Below are positions 26,331 through 62,399 of a stretch of DNA of 64,000 nt, piece after piece (position 1 is the stretch's first letter; every line of letters begins with the position of its first letter). The stretch is from Anas platyrhynchos (Eukaryota; Chordata; Aves; Anseriformes; Anatidae): contig NC_092605.1 of assembly GCF_047663525.1 (NCBI RefSeq), forward strand, positions 4,278,001 through 4,342,000, in the 5' to 3' direction. Both the position numbers and the translations under genes were made by a program. Under the pieces are notes generated by a model. That model saw only the letters and a list, made by a program, of their open reading frames with translations. It made no database searches and was not told where the DNA came from.

Positions 26331-29300
26331 TATGCCTGATATTTAGTTTCTGTAAATATAGGATGTTGTGCATGAGATCAAGTGGAAAGTTTCCTTTTTG
26401 ATTCCTCCGGAAACAGAATTATTTAACTGAGCTGCTATTCCCTGGAAACATTTGACTCAAGTGTTACGACATTGTGATAGAGGAGAAATTCAATGCCACA
26501 ACAGCAGCCCGCAGCTAATCCATTCTCTTCTGGGACTGGGAAAGCTCAGACTGGGAGAAGGACATTTAAAACCAGCCTGGTTCTGAGAGTAGGTAGTATT
26601 TAATACCAGAACAAAATAGGTCAGGTTTTAAAAACAAATATATGACTTAACCCATCATGATCCTAAACAAAGCCAACACAGCTACAAACCATTAAAAACA
26701 GTATCTCAGTGCAAAAGCTCATTTCAGCTCCGTTCAGAGCCTTGGGTACCCAGCAAGATGCCATCTCCTTGTGTTTCACCCCCCATACGTCTGCCTCAAA
26801 CCCTGCACAGCCTCTCCTACCTCTCGGTGTGGATGCCCCCAGGGCTCTCTGACCAGGCCCAGCAGCTGCATGCATCCCATGCGTCCTTCGGGGTAAGGTC
26901 ACACGGTGGGGAGCAGATGCTGCCTCCCAGGAGGGGTGAGCTGAGCACCCGAGGCGAGAAGGCTGTGAACAGCCCAACACTTTATAATCCATTGGTATGC
27001 TTCTTGCTCTCGAAACTCGTCCTGCTTGCCCCAGGTCCCAGTGCTGCAGCATAGGGGACCTATGAGCACACCAAAGGGTGCTGCAGCACCTCAGGGCTGC
27101 TTTAGGACTTCAGATTTCATGGGACAGCCAGTACGGTCCTGTCCAGCACAGTCACAGTGCTGGGACCAGCTGGAGAAGACCAACATCAGCTGCAGTGCCA
27201 CGGCCAAGGAAGCGTCCCACTAAGGTGGTTTTGAGTCAGAAGAACTTTAAAGTCACAATTTTATTTTCTCTCTCTATTTTTGGCTTCAGATTCTTGGATG
27301 TCTCCTGCCTACTCCCAAAATGCGTGACAAGGAGTAGGTCTGAGATAGTAACAATATTAAAATGAGTCCAAGTGCAGCATGAGCTGAAAGTTAGCAGGAT
27401 AAAAGCTCTCAGCAAAAATTACAGCTGAGGAGCAGCCTCAGGAGAAGACCAGGAGGCAAGGGAAGGTGGCAGAGAGCCTTGAGGGGACGGTGATGTATGT
27501 GATGTGCTCTGCTCAGCACTGCTCAAACTCAACAACCAAGGAGGCAAAGTCCAGAGAGGGATGGAAATGACCAGCAAACACAAGAAACGAGGAGAGAAAG
27601 TGAAACAACCAGGGCCTGCAGAATACCAACATAGGTGTGGTAACAGTCTCTAGGAGTTACTGTAAACAAGTAGGGAACAGGACTGTTTTCTGAATACGTT
27701 TCCTGTAAAATGGGTAAGAGTGTCCTGCCTTGCTTTGCACGACCTGAGAAGGCCCAGCTGAAGTGGTGCCCCGCCTGCCATGCTGCAGCTCACTCCTAAT
27801 TCCATAGTGAAAAAGCTTCACAGCTGCTAACATAACACCAACCCCTCCGGAGCCTCTGTAGGTCCCTCTTCCAGTTGAAATCTCCTGCAGCAAGGACACA
27901 GAGGCCTTTCAGCCAGCTACCACCGTATATAATGCCTTCTGGCATCACGGTGAACTGGCCCAATATAGCCCAGAGGCAGCACCTGGGGAAAGAAAACCAG
28001 ACCTGACTTCTGGAAAATGCAACTAGAGCAAGAAAGGAACCAACAAACTGTGAAATGCTTGTTTGCCTTGTGCTGATCCTCACCAGAGGTGGGCCTGGGG
28101 AGAAGGTGAATCATTTGTGACTTCCAAAATGAAGTGATCCGTGTTAACAACCGCAGTTATTTATTGACTTCTTTGGGGCATGGAGCCTTATCTATCCAAA
28201 ACACACGTTTGTTCTCAGGGATCAGAGTAAAGGCACTGTTCCTGAGCCAGACGCGTGAGCACGGAGCGTTGTAACTGAGATTAACCACGGGATGTGTGGG
28301 ACAGCACAGGGGGCAGCACGGCCTGAGGGAGCAGGGAGAAGAAGGCAAACCAAGGTTATAACCAAGCGGCTCGGTGCCTGCCCCGGGCAGTGCCCATCAC
28401 ACCTGTGCATGGCAAGGAAGAGGCAGGCCAACATCCATCTTCTGGGAAATGGGAGCACACAGGCTTGTGAATAACTCATTTCATTGAGCCACATACAGGA
28501 GGAGGAACAAAGAAATCAGACGTTTCCCCCCATTTTCCAAAGCTCCTTACACTTCATTCGTTGTTGCTGCACTTGTTGTTCGTCTGTGGTAATAAAACAC
28601 GGCCTCGGACAAGTGCCAGGGGCCCTCAACAACCAACTCAAGGTTACTGTGGGGCCAAATCCTACTCCTCTCGTTCCTTCTTGTGCCCTTGATTCAAGGC
28701 TTGCAGCTTTCCTAATCCCCAGGGATTGGAGTGACTTTACGTGCATGCTCTGGAGCTTGCAGACTTGATGCTGTCAAGCCTAGGAGTCATTTTTAGGAAG
28801 AGTCTCCCCAATGCTCCGAGCACTGGTTGTGGGTATTTTATTCTGTTTTGACTGCTGGAGGCTTATGCAGTTTCCAGCAAGCGTGCAGACCCCAGGGAAA
28901 ATTTACAGACAGCTCAACAAGCCGTACAACATTGCTTTGCTTAATTACTATTTATGAATGCTTAAGCGTCACCCGCAGCATCCTAAACATCCCCAGACCA
29001 TGCTTTCAAAGCCACCCTTCTAGCTAACACGCTGACTGAAGCCTGCCCCTGGAAGCTCAATGCACGGCGTGGTCCAGGTACCCGTCCTTGTGCCACCAGC
29101 ACAGCTCTCAGCATTTTGCTCATCTCTGGTGCTCATCCCAGCCCCAAGTGGACCAGGACAGTCCCTGCACAGCTGCTACCAACAGAAAAGGTTTAGCAAT
29201 CCCCAAGTGAGGACGTTTGATAGAAACATTTCATTACTACTGCAAACACTTCCTAAAGCATCCCAGAAAGCACAGCGCTGTTGGGCAAATAAAATCTCTA

Positions 29301-31961
29301 AATAACTCCAAGCTATTAAAAGCCAGTGGGTTCTTGCACCCTCCACAGCCATAAAACCTGCAGAAATAGAGTCTCTGGATGCTGGCGCTATTTAAAGGAA
29401 GAGCACAATGCACGTCTTGTTTGTGCCATCGCCGTGTCACCATATGGTGACGTGGTGCTGGCCAAGTCCCTCAATAACTGTGTGCACGGCTGTGCCCCAC
29501 GCTCTGCTCACCTCCAGCTTTCCCCTCTGAGCATCACCAGGCTTTTGGAGGGCGCTGCCAGCACAGGGCCGGGGCAGCGTGCCTGCACGCAGGGTGAGGA
29601 GTGCTTTGGAGCCAATATTTGTGTTAAGGGATGATCAATGCTCAGGCTTATTCCAATCAGATACTATTTTGTTGTTGTTGTTGTTTGTATTTTTAAACAG
29701 GAGCTATAAAATCCAGGAAATGTGGATTTATGACCTATAAATGGTTTAGTTAGAGCTACAACCTACTGGCTTATGTAACTTTATTTACTCAGATGGGGCT
29801 GCCATCCCAGGCACCCGCGAAGCTCATTCTGTGGCATTTCTTTCTCTGAGCTCTGCTAAAAGCACAGCAATGGGGGGCTGACGGAGGGTTCAGAAACGGG
29901 GGCTTACAGACAGGTGGGCAGCTACTGCGAGCAGACAGTGCCAGCGTTCAGCGTGGCTGCAGCACATGAAAAACAAACACGTCAACCTCTGGCCCTGGTG
30001 TTTGCTTTGGATGCAAAGTGCTTGCTGTGAGGAATGACAAGAGAGATTTCTTTCTATTTCCATCAAAATCTTTGAAGGAGTAAATTCCCCATAGGGTTGC
30101 TGCAGGAGGAGCTGGTCCCAAGGAGGAGGTAACCCAGGGCACTGCAGCTGCTCTGCTGTGGGACCAGGCTGCTGGATGCACCAGGCTTTGCAGCATCATG
30201 GAGTTTGGGGGTTTGTTTGTTTGTTTTAAAGGAGAAGTGATGAGAGCTGCCCAAGATCAGCAGAGGTGAGGCATGAGATTTGCTTAAAAAGTGTCATTTG
30301 TACAAACATGAGGGGAAACTGCAGCAGCCAGGTTGATTAACAAAGACTGCTGTGCCTCTTGCCCAAACACCAACCTTCCCTGGAGGAAGGCATGTGGCAC
30401 TCTTGGGCCAGTATTTGGGGATGGAGCAGCTGGAGGACGAGAAGAGCAGCATGGAAAAGCCTCTAAACCATGCCTTGCTTCAGCTGCAGGTCCTGCACAC
30501 GACAGTCAGTTACGGAGATGATCAGAGACAGTGAATTGCCACTCATGGGTAGCACGAGCCCCGGTGGTGCCACTCACCTTCCTCCACGAGCTGCAGCCCC
30601 TCTTGGGGACCTGCACCTTTCTGGAAGAGGAGCTGGTTGCAGCCGGCAGCACATCCACTTCTGTTCACAGCTCACTTACAGCGATTCAGCCACAGCTTTG
30701 GCCCAAAGTTGACATTTGGGGCTTTAGCGCAGGTCCAGGTTGCTATGGTGAAATGACCTTCCCAGCACCCTGAAAAGTTCAGAGATTTGGCTGAGAAACA
30801 ACTCTTAAAAATGCTTGCAAAAGCCAGACAACCACTTTGCTATTTCAAGCTGACGACAGGTCGTTTTGGCAGCACGTCGGTACCCAAACGGCAGCAAAGC
30901 TGTTTCCCTGCCCCTCTTTGCAAGCCTTAAATCTTTACTTTCTCAATAAGCAGTAGCACCAGTGGGGAGCATGGGGTGCAGGTTCACTGGCCAGGCACTG
31001 CCAGGGATGTTCCCGGTGCCACCTCCCCCCATTTAGACTTTCTCTTCCCACATACAGAAAACCACAGCCCTACAGGAGGTCCAGGACAGGCACCTCAGGC
31101 CTGGTGCTCAGCACGGGCAGCTGCCCTGAGGCCAGAGGCCGGGCTGCAGCATCTTCCCTCCCCAGGAGGAACGCAGCACGGCCACAGCCCAAAACCCAGG
31201 AGAGCACTTTTGGTAGGGAGCACCCACACAGTGCTTATTTGCAAGCTGAGTCAACCCGGCTGTAATGGTTTTGTGGATGCCACCCAACTCACCTCTCTCT
31301 TATCCCGGGGATTTTCATTATCTTTTGGGCAATTTTGACAAGAATTCAATTTTCCCTGCCCACACACGCATCCTGCTGTTCTCTCATTGAGCACATCAAT
31401 TAGCAGCCAAAAATCTCCTCAGCGCCGTGTTTCTCTGGCATTCAGCTGTAAACACCCTTCCCCACATGATTACCCACCCAAAGTGGTGCCAGCCTTCCCT
31501 GGGCATGGCCCTGAGGCCTACAGCCCAGTGAACCCAGGGTCTCCAGGATTCAAGGCAGCCCATGAAGAGGCAGAGCCAAATCCTCCCTGGTTCTAGGCTT
31601 TGAGGAGGCTGGCTGGGCCTTCTCACTTGACCCCAGTTCTTGTCATCCCTCAAGGTCTCTCTGCCATCCCAGGGAGATAAACCATGACCTGAAGCAAGCA
31701 GTGGCAGCACCACATGAAGCCCCCACCTCCACACAGCCCCCCAGCCCCCAGGGTACCACAATGATTAGAAGTTGGTGCTCTCAAAAACCCACACAGGGCC
31801 ACCGCACCAGCACCCAAAGAGAGCCACAGTTCACACACACCACACTCATCCCCATGTACCCTCTGCTCCCAGCTGGGTGAAGAGGCTGCTGGCCACCACA
31901 GCACTGGTCCAGACACAGGCAGGCAGTGGTGGCAGCCCCGTCCCCACCAACACGAAGGGAG
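26331..31961. other. Intergenic DNA, no gene supported
   Basis: Mixed GC content with only short, overlapping frames on both strands. Short TTG/TTTG runs at about 29,671-29,690 and 30,213-30,227. Nothing else recognised. Confidence 0.55.
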
Positions 31962-32034
31962 AGAGGGAGGTTAAAACCCCATCCCCAGCTCTGGTGGCCC
32001 CAGAGGGAGGTTTAAACCCCAGCTCTGGTGGCCC
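31962..32034. repeat. Tandem duplication (40 bp + 33 bp)
   Basis: Copies 31962-32001 and 32002-32034 both begin AGAGGGAGGTT and end AGCTCTGGTGGCCC. The second lacks a short ATCCCC-containing piece. Confidence 0.88.
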
Positions 32035-33149
32035 TGTGGCCACTCAGACACAGCACTCCCAGTGCCGGCCCCTCTGCACCAAGGTGGAAGTGAAAAGCAG
32101 ATGTGGAATCCAGGACGGTTTCCAACTTTTTTTTTTTTCCTCCTCCTTATTTAAGCCCCAGCCCTGAGCCATTAACAAAGCAGAAGCCGCCGGGCACAAA
32201 CATCTCGTGCAGAGAGGGCAGCAGCAGGGGAAGGCAGCAGTCCTTCCCTTGGCCACAGAAGCCACCTGCAAGCCCAAAAGCCTTGGGGCTGTGGGGTGGA
32301 GGAGGGCTGTGGTGCTTCTGTTCTTGAAGAGAGGCAAGAGGAGCACCTCCTAATTAAGCCGGGCTCATGCTCCCATAATCTTTAAAATAGGAGAAGCGTT
32401 TTTATTCCATGCCCCAGCTGCAAGGGGCTGAAGAGGTCCCAGCACAGGGGCTCCACACCACAGATCGGCCGCACCCAAGGCAGAGAAATCCCCACAACAC
32501 AACTTAACCACAACCAAGGGGAAGGCAAGGGCAAGCAATTTTCTGAACCCTTTGATGATCAAACACCCCAATTCTCCTTTTCTTTGTTCGACCGCTGACA
32601 CAAGATCTCCACCTTCTTAGAGGAAACCCAAAACTTGCATGTTGGCAGGCAGAAGAGCCGTACCCCAGCACAATGACTTCTCCTCCAGGTCTGCAAGGAG
32701 CCTTTGAATTCTTAGAGCACCACCTTGTGTTTAAACACAACACAGGCAGTCCTGAGGGTTCTCATCCCACCTACAGGCACAAGCAGCTAACAGTCCACAT
32801 CACACCACTCTCTACAAAAGTGTTTTGAAAAGCAAGGAAGCGATTCTTTTCAGAATTAGGTTTGTCACTTCAATGTCTTTTAAAGAAGTTAATTGTAACC
32901 AGGCAAGATTGCTACAAGTCCTGAATCTGGAGCACAGTCCAAGGCCAAAAAGCCCCCTTCATTCTTCTGCAGAAGACTTGAAGGGGCACTCCTGCCTCAG
33001 AGATGATCATAAAGTTAAGTAACGTTCACAGACTGTATTGCTCAAACAGCTTTCAAACACATTACAGGATGGTGAAAGGGAAGTGATGGCAAAAAGAATG
33101 CCTCATTTTGGTTTAACATCCCATTGCAGAAAAAAAAGGAAATTCACTC
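32035..33149. other. Boundary segment between GC-richer intergenic DNA and the AT-rich SPAG9 3' end
   Basis: Composition falls from GC-rich (to about 32.8 kb) to AT-rich. A minus-strand AATAAA at 32408-32403 is an alternative, even more distal, poly(A) candidate. No gene seen. Confidence 0.45.
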
Positions 33150-33166
33150 TTTCAGTAAGCCTGAGG

Positions 33167-33172
33167 TTTAAT
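33167..33172 (-). terminator. Candidate distal poly(A) signal ATTAAA
   Basis: The minus strand reads ATTAAA, then about 28 nt, then TTCCTTTTTTT as a U-rich downstream element. It is the last such combination before composition shifts toward the GC-richer intergenic DNA. Confidence 0.35.
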
Positions 33173-36100
33173 TTCCAGCAAAGAACTTTCCAATAAATAA
33201 AAAACACATTCAGGCAAACATTTTCACTTCTTTTGATTATTAACATTTTACATACTGTGATTTGAAGTTGGCTGCTTCTTCTTATAGGAGAAAGACCACT
33301 GAGATTTTTAAAAATCTGCTACAGAAGCTGTGTTTTTCCTGTTACCATCATGTTCATTGGTGAATAGCTGGGGCATTTATCACAGCTTAAAACTTCAGTT
33401 TCCACATATCATTTGATAGAATTGTAAACTATGGTGCTATAGGCACTTTTTAAATGAAAAATCTGAAGAATCAAACTACTTATCCACATGCACAGCAGGG
33501 CTAGGAGAAGAAAGCTTAAACATTTCCCCAGTAAAGATTTTTCTTGATGCTTCTTCATATTTAATACACACACTCTTATGAGCACAGTGCACTGACATGC
33601 ATGTGAACAGACACATCCTGAGAGTAAACACTGAGGGAAATGTCAGTACATCTGTTCTGGAAAGGCAACAAGGCAAAGATCTTGCAAGAAAATTCCAGTA
33701 AACGATCAAAAAGAATCTGTGTATGTTAATACAAGGTCTTTGCATCCTAGAGGTAATCAAAAGCAACTTTACATAGGCTCTTCAATATGGTTTGAGAGAA
33801 GCAAGAGTACATCAGCACACACAGGCAGGGGGAACAGGCAAGGCAGCAACATGCCACCAGCACACAAGGGGAAAAAATGTTGTTGCACAAGGAGGGCGCC
33901 ACCAGAACCACATTATAACAAAGGTTAACCAAATATTTTCAGTGGCATGGCCAGTTCTTACAGACTCAAGATAAAGTGCTGGGACAAATGGGGGTAGAAC
34001 GTGGCAGATAACCCAGGAAACAACTGAAAACCTGGTTCTAGCCAAGAGCTTTGCTTCTGCAGGAGAAATCGGTCACCCAGCCCTCATTCTTCTGCCTTGT
34101 AAATATATCATTTCCTGTGCTGTGCAGTAACTAACCAACGTGCTTTCGGGCTTAAATGAATTAAGCCAGTTCTTTTGTAAGGTGCTAAGAAATTTGGAAA
34201 ATAAATTCCAGTGTCAGGGGCTACCTCACCTGAGCTGCAGTTCAGTGGTTATCCATCCTCTAGTCTTAATCTATGAATCAGCAGGTTTGTAGGCTATACA
34301 AGAGATGAAGACAGCATTTAGGATCCAGTCAGTGTATGCAGTTTTTCTTCAGAGCTTTTTGCTTAGGTCCAGTATGAGATACCAAGATTAGAGCAGTTGT
34401 GGGACGACTCAAATAGATTACCCGTATTTATGACAGCAATATTTAGCTGCTAGTATGATGCCTTCTGGTAGCATCAGAAGCTTTTGAACTTAACACAAGA
34501 CCACAAAGAAAACACCAATCAGATGCATGTTTCATATACATATTTATATATATTTCATGTACAAAGTTACATTCTGAACCCCATGGATTCAATAATAGAA
34601 ATAAATACTGAAATAACTACACTGCTATATGAGCTTTTCTGCTCACAGAAGCCTCAAGTTTTAACAGACAGCAAGTTTAACGCTGTAGTATCCATCTTGG
34701 ATTACAGAGGCAAGTAAAATTCAGCGTAAAGTGTCCAACAGACAAAACTTTCAAAAATTACAGACCATAAAATGTTTAAAATATGTTTAAAAGATTGAGA
34801 AATGTGCATCAACAAAATTAATAAAGGAAACTTAATCTTGTTAGAGGGCGGGAGAGACATTTAGTGTATAGAAAAATGCTTTGAGGTGCAACATAGGTTG
34901 TTACAATATGGCATAACCCTGTTAGAAAAAAACATTTAATTTCCCTAAAGAACTGTATTTGAGTTTACCGTGTCTTGTTTTTACAGATCAGGGCCTTCAC
35001 AAGACCCTGTTGAGACAGGGTCACTTACAAGAGTGCTAAATCAGGTTTAATCCTTTGGTAACTTTTATAATACTCACATGGAAATAAATATTCAGTTACA
35101 CAGCATTTTAAAAGACGCACGTTCTTTAGAACAGTTAGTATAATAAAACAGATTTAACATTTGTTTGTTACTAAGGCAGCCTATGATAAAGTGTCTACGC
35201 TCTGCCAGCTCTATCTGATCCAACGCAGGAAGACCTTTACAAGAAATGGACAATGCAGCAGCTTATACAATGCATTTCACCTTTACCATGCAAACACCCT
35301 TACCCAGGCAAGTAATGTGCTGCATATTTTGTGCTCGAAATGTTTCCAAACTATTAACAAGCTGTAGCTATCAAAAGATTAGCTCCTATTTATATGATGC
35401 TTTAATCATATATGAGTGTATGCATAAACATTCTGGAGACTGATTTTTAGGGGTGTATTCTCATCTCAATGCCTGGGGCTTTCCTTGTTTTACTCACCAT
35501 TCAAAGTGACCTTAAGTCAGAAGCATATAAACCCCAGTGCACTGCGATGAGAATAAGGATCCATTTAATCTACTGTACCTTAGGACAGGGGATAGTTTTT
35601 AGATGAGAAATACAGAGAAGTGCACATGCCTTTTATCTACACCCACAGTGGTACATAGTTAATCTATTATTTTCTTTAAAAACCTGTCTACTTTTGGACA
35701 GAAACAGCTGTTGCTGAAAAATCTGCTGAAGTTGGTCCACTGAGGTGACTAAAATGGCACGGTGGACCAGATACATTTGGCAAAAGACCAGGTACACACT
35801 TGCCAGATTTTACTGCTCTATTTGACAGCAGTAAAGCCATTCAAAGAAAACTGATAATTTCATTAATAATTACAAATAAAATGCTATACAAGAACCAAGG
35901 AATGGAATTGTGCGTTTGGTTGTTTGTTTTTTTTTGAGAACACAAGAATGTGACAATCAACCAGTGAGTAAAAGCTTTGGAGACTGTGCTTTCTGAAGAA
36001 AAATGAATTTAAGATGACAGGAGAAGCAACGAAACTGCACCACTCACAGTGAAGATTCTGCACAACTGTAAAAGTTTAGACAGCATTTTTCTTAGACGTC

Positions 36101-36780
36101 TAATTTCATAAGTTAATTCAGATGTGCTTCAAGTTCAGCATACATTTCTACAGGAGTTTTAAATAGGCCTCTATAAGAGCATTAAGTCAGTTTACCTTCT
36201 GTATTTGTATACTTTTTAAGAGCTCCCAGACTTCATAATTACGCCAAAGTAGTTTGAGTGACATTAAAGATGAATTTGGAAAGCAAATTATGAACAACAT
36301 GCTCTCATCACTTTTGGCATTCTGAAGAGAAAAATACTACCAAGATATTAGACTTCTTTAATAAGGATTTTTTTTTACTACATAGTTCATGTCCTAAATA
36401 CATATTTACGAGAGGAACAGCTGTGTACAAAATATGTTGCTTAAAAAGTATTTATACATATAAATCTAACCAATAGACCTGAATGGAGTTTTTCTGGTTT
36501 ATCAGCTATGATATGCATTTGAAAAAGCTGCCTAAATATATATTTACACAATAGACCTCAGCTAAATGTGTTCATTTAAAAAATTAAGAAAATATATAAA
36601 CACATGTTTGCCTGATAGACCAGAACTGCTCCTATTGCATAAAAATGTTTAGGCAGTTTTAAAAAAGTGTTTCTACATTTACTCCTCTGAAACTGTTCAG
36701 TTCTCTCACATATCAATTTACTAATTCTTCTGCTAATCTGAACAGAACAGTCCCAGCTTTTGGGGGGTAAATGCTGGATG

Positions 36781-36786
36781 TTTATT
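36781..36786 (-). terminator. Candidate proximal poly(A) signal AATAAA
   Basis: A canonical AATAAA on the minus strand about 1.3 kb after the SPAG9 stop, with a modest U/G-rich stretch (CTGTTCTGTTC) about 30-40 nt downstream. It may give a short 3' UTR isoform. Confidence 0.4.
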
Positions 36787-37474
36787 AAAACCCCTCAAAC
36801 TTGTATATTCTAGCAAATAAATGAAAGAGCAAATCTAGGTTTTAAAATAGTCTGAAGAACAGAAGTCATGAAGCATTTAACTTAGGTTTGATGCTAATGT
36901 AGGAAATTCAATGTAAAAGGAAGACAGTCTTCAACTCACACTTATGGTTAAAAAAATAGATGGTGAGTAGACAGAATGTCAGCCTGATATTAGAGTCTCC
37001 TGACTTTCAACAATTTACTCAATCCTGCTAATGGTTAAACTTCTTTTGGGTGGGACTAAATGGGAGTATGCAGCTACAAAAAATACACTTTGTACCCTAT
37101 TATCTGGCGCTAAAATTCCTTTACAATCTCACTTGGGCAGAATGCATTTTTCCTGTACACTCTCAGTCTTTTCTCATGCTCTACTTGAGGTCTTTAACCT
37201 TCACACATGTAGTGCCTCATGAGTTTGACCAGCTAGGCAGAGAAGATCATTCTAGTGCTTAGGACATAAGGAGTTAAGACAAGAAAAAGAAAATGTATCC
37301 CCTGGTTCAAGAATTCTGCAATTGTTTTCAAATTTAAATAATCCTAAGGATACACTTTGGAAACAGTCATTCACATGTATCCATGTCAGGGAAATGGGAA
37401 AACACTATGCTCAAAATTGCTGATGGAGGGCAGCAGTTCTCAAACTTTATGGTTCAACAGTGAAAACATGTTGT

Positions 37475-37480
37475 TTTATT
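37475..37480 (-). terminator. Candidate most proximal poly(A) signal AATAAA
   Basis: A canonical hexamer on the minus strand about 0.6 kb after the stop. Downstream sequence (GTTTTCACTGTTG) is only moderately U/G-rich. Confidence 0.3.
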
Positions 37481-38071
37481 TAAATATTGTCATAATTTCT
37501 ATACAACCCCTTTCCCCCCACAATTTTTGATGAAAGTAACAAATTAATCTGTATACACTAGGTAAGCAAGACTTTCCAAGTTTGAAAACAAAAGCTGAAA
37601 CAGTTTGCTTTAGCCCTCACTGAATATTTGGACGAGCCTTGATAATCCATCTAATTTTTTTTTTAATACTCTGGGAATAACTTTGCTGTTTTACTACTCA
37701 ATACATTATACAGTGAAATGAAGCTCAGTTGAAATTAAGCCAAACTCAAGTGAGACTGCCAAAGAAGTGAACTATATTAGATTGTTGTGGTACAGTAAAA
37801 CTAATGTCTCGATTGCTTACTATGGTGTGCACACCAGTTTTGAGAAAGTTCTGATTTCATTATACTGTTCCATGTAACAACGGTGCAGTAAAACAGCACA
37901 AGCTAATTCCTGTATAGTTAAAGGTATGACAGATTTGCAATATAAAGTTAAACAGCAAAGAAATGCTTCAACATCATGTAGTGAAACATGTTTCACAAAA
38001 TAAAAAAACATGCAGAAGCTTTTTTTTTTTTCCTTTTTAGTTTTTAAGGTCTCCAGCTGCATCCTACAGGC

Positions 38072-62399
<24,328 letters not shown>

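Larger units (their letters stand above)
33150..38071 (-). other. SPAG9: Probable SPAG9 3' UTR
   Basis: Downstream of the stop codon the minus strand is AT-rich, has no exon-like frames, and stays uniform until about 33 kb, where composition changes. Minus-strand poly(A) signals: AATAAA at 37480-37475, AATAAA at 36786-36781, and ATTAAA at 33172-33167 followed by a U-rich stretch. Using the last gives a 3' UTR of about 4.9 kb, long but plausible for this gene. A Pumilio-type UGUAAAUA lies at 36548-36541. The true end and any alternative ends need transcript data. Confidence 0.45.

Noticed and set aside
25269-26339. Overlapping 149- and 159-codon plus-strand frames
   Set aside because: They lie in GC-rich DNA where stop codons are rare, overlap frames on both strands, and show no domain, splice or codon signature.
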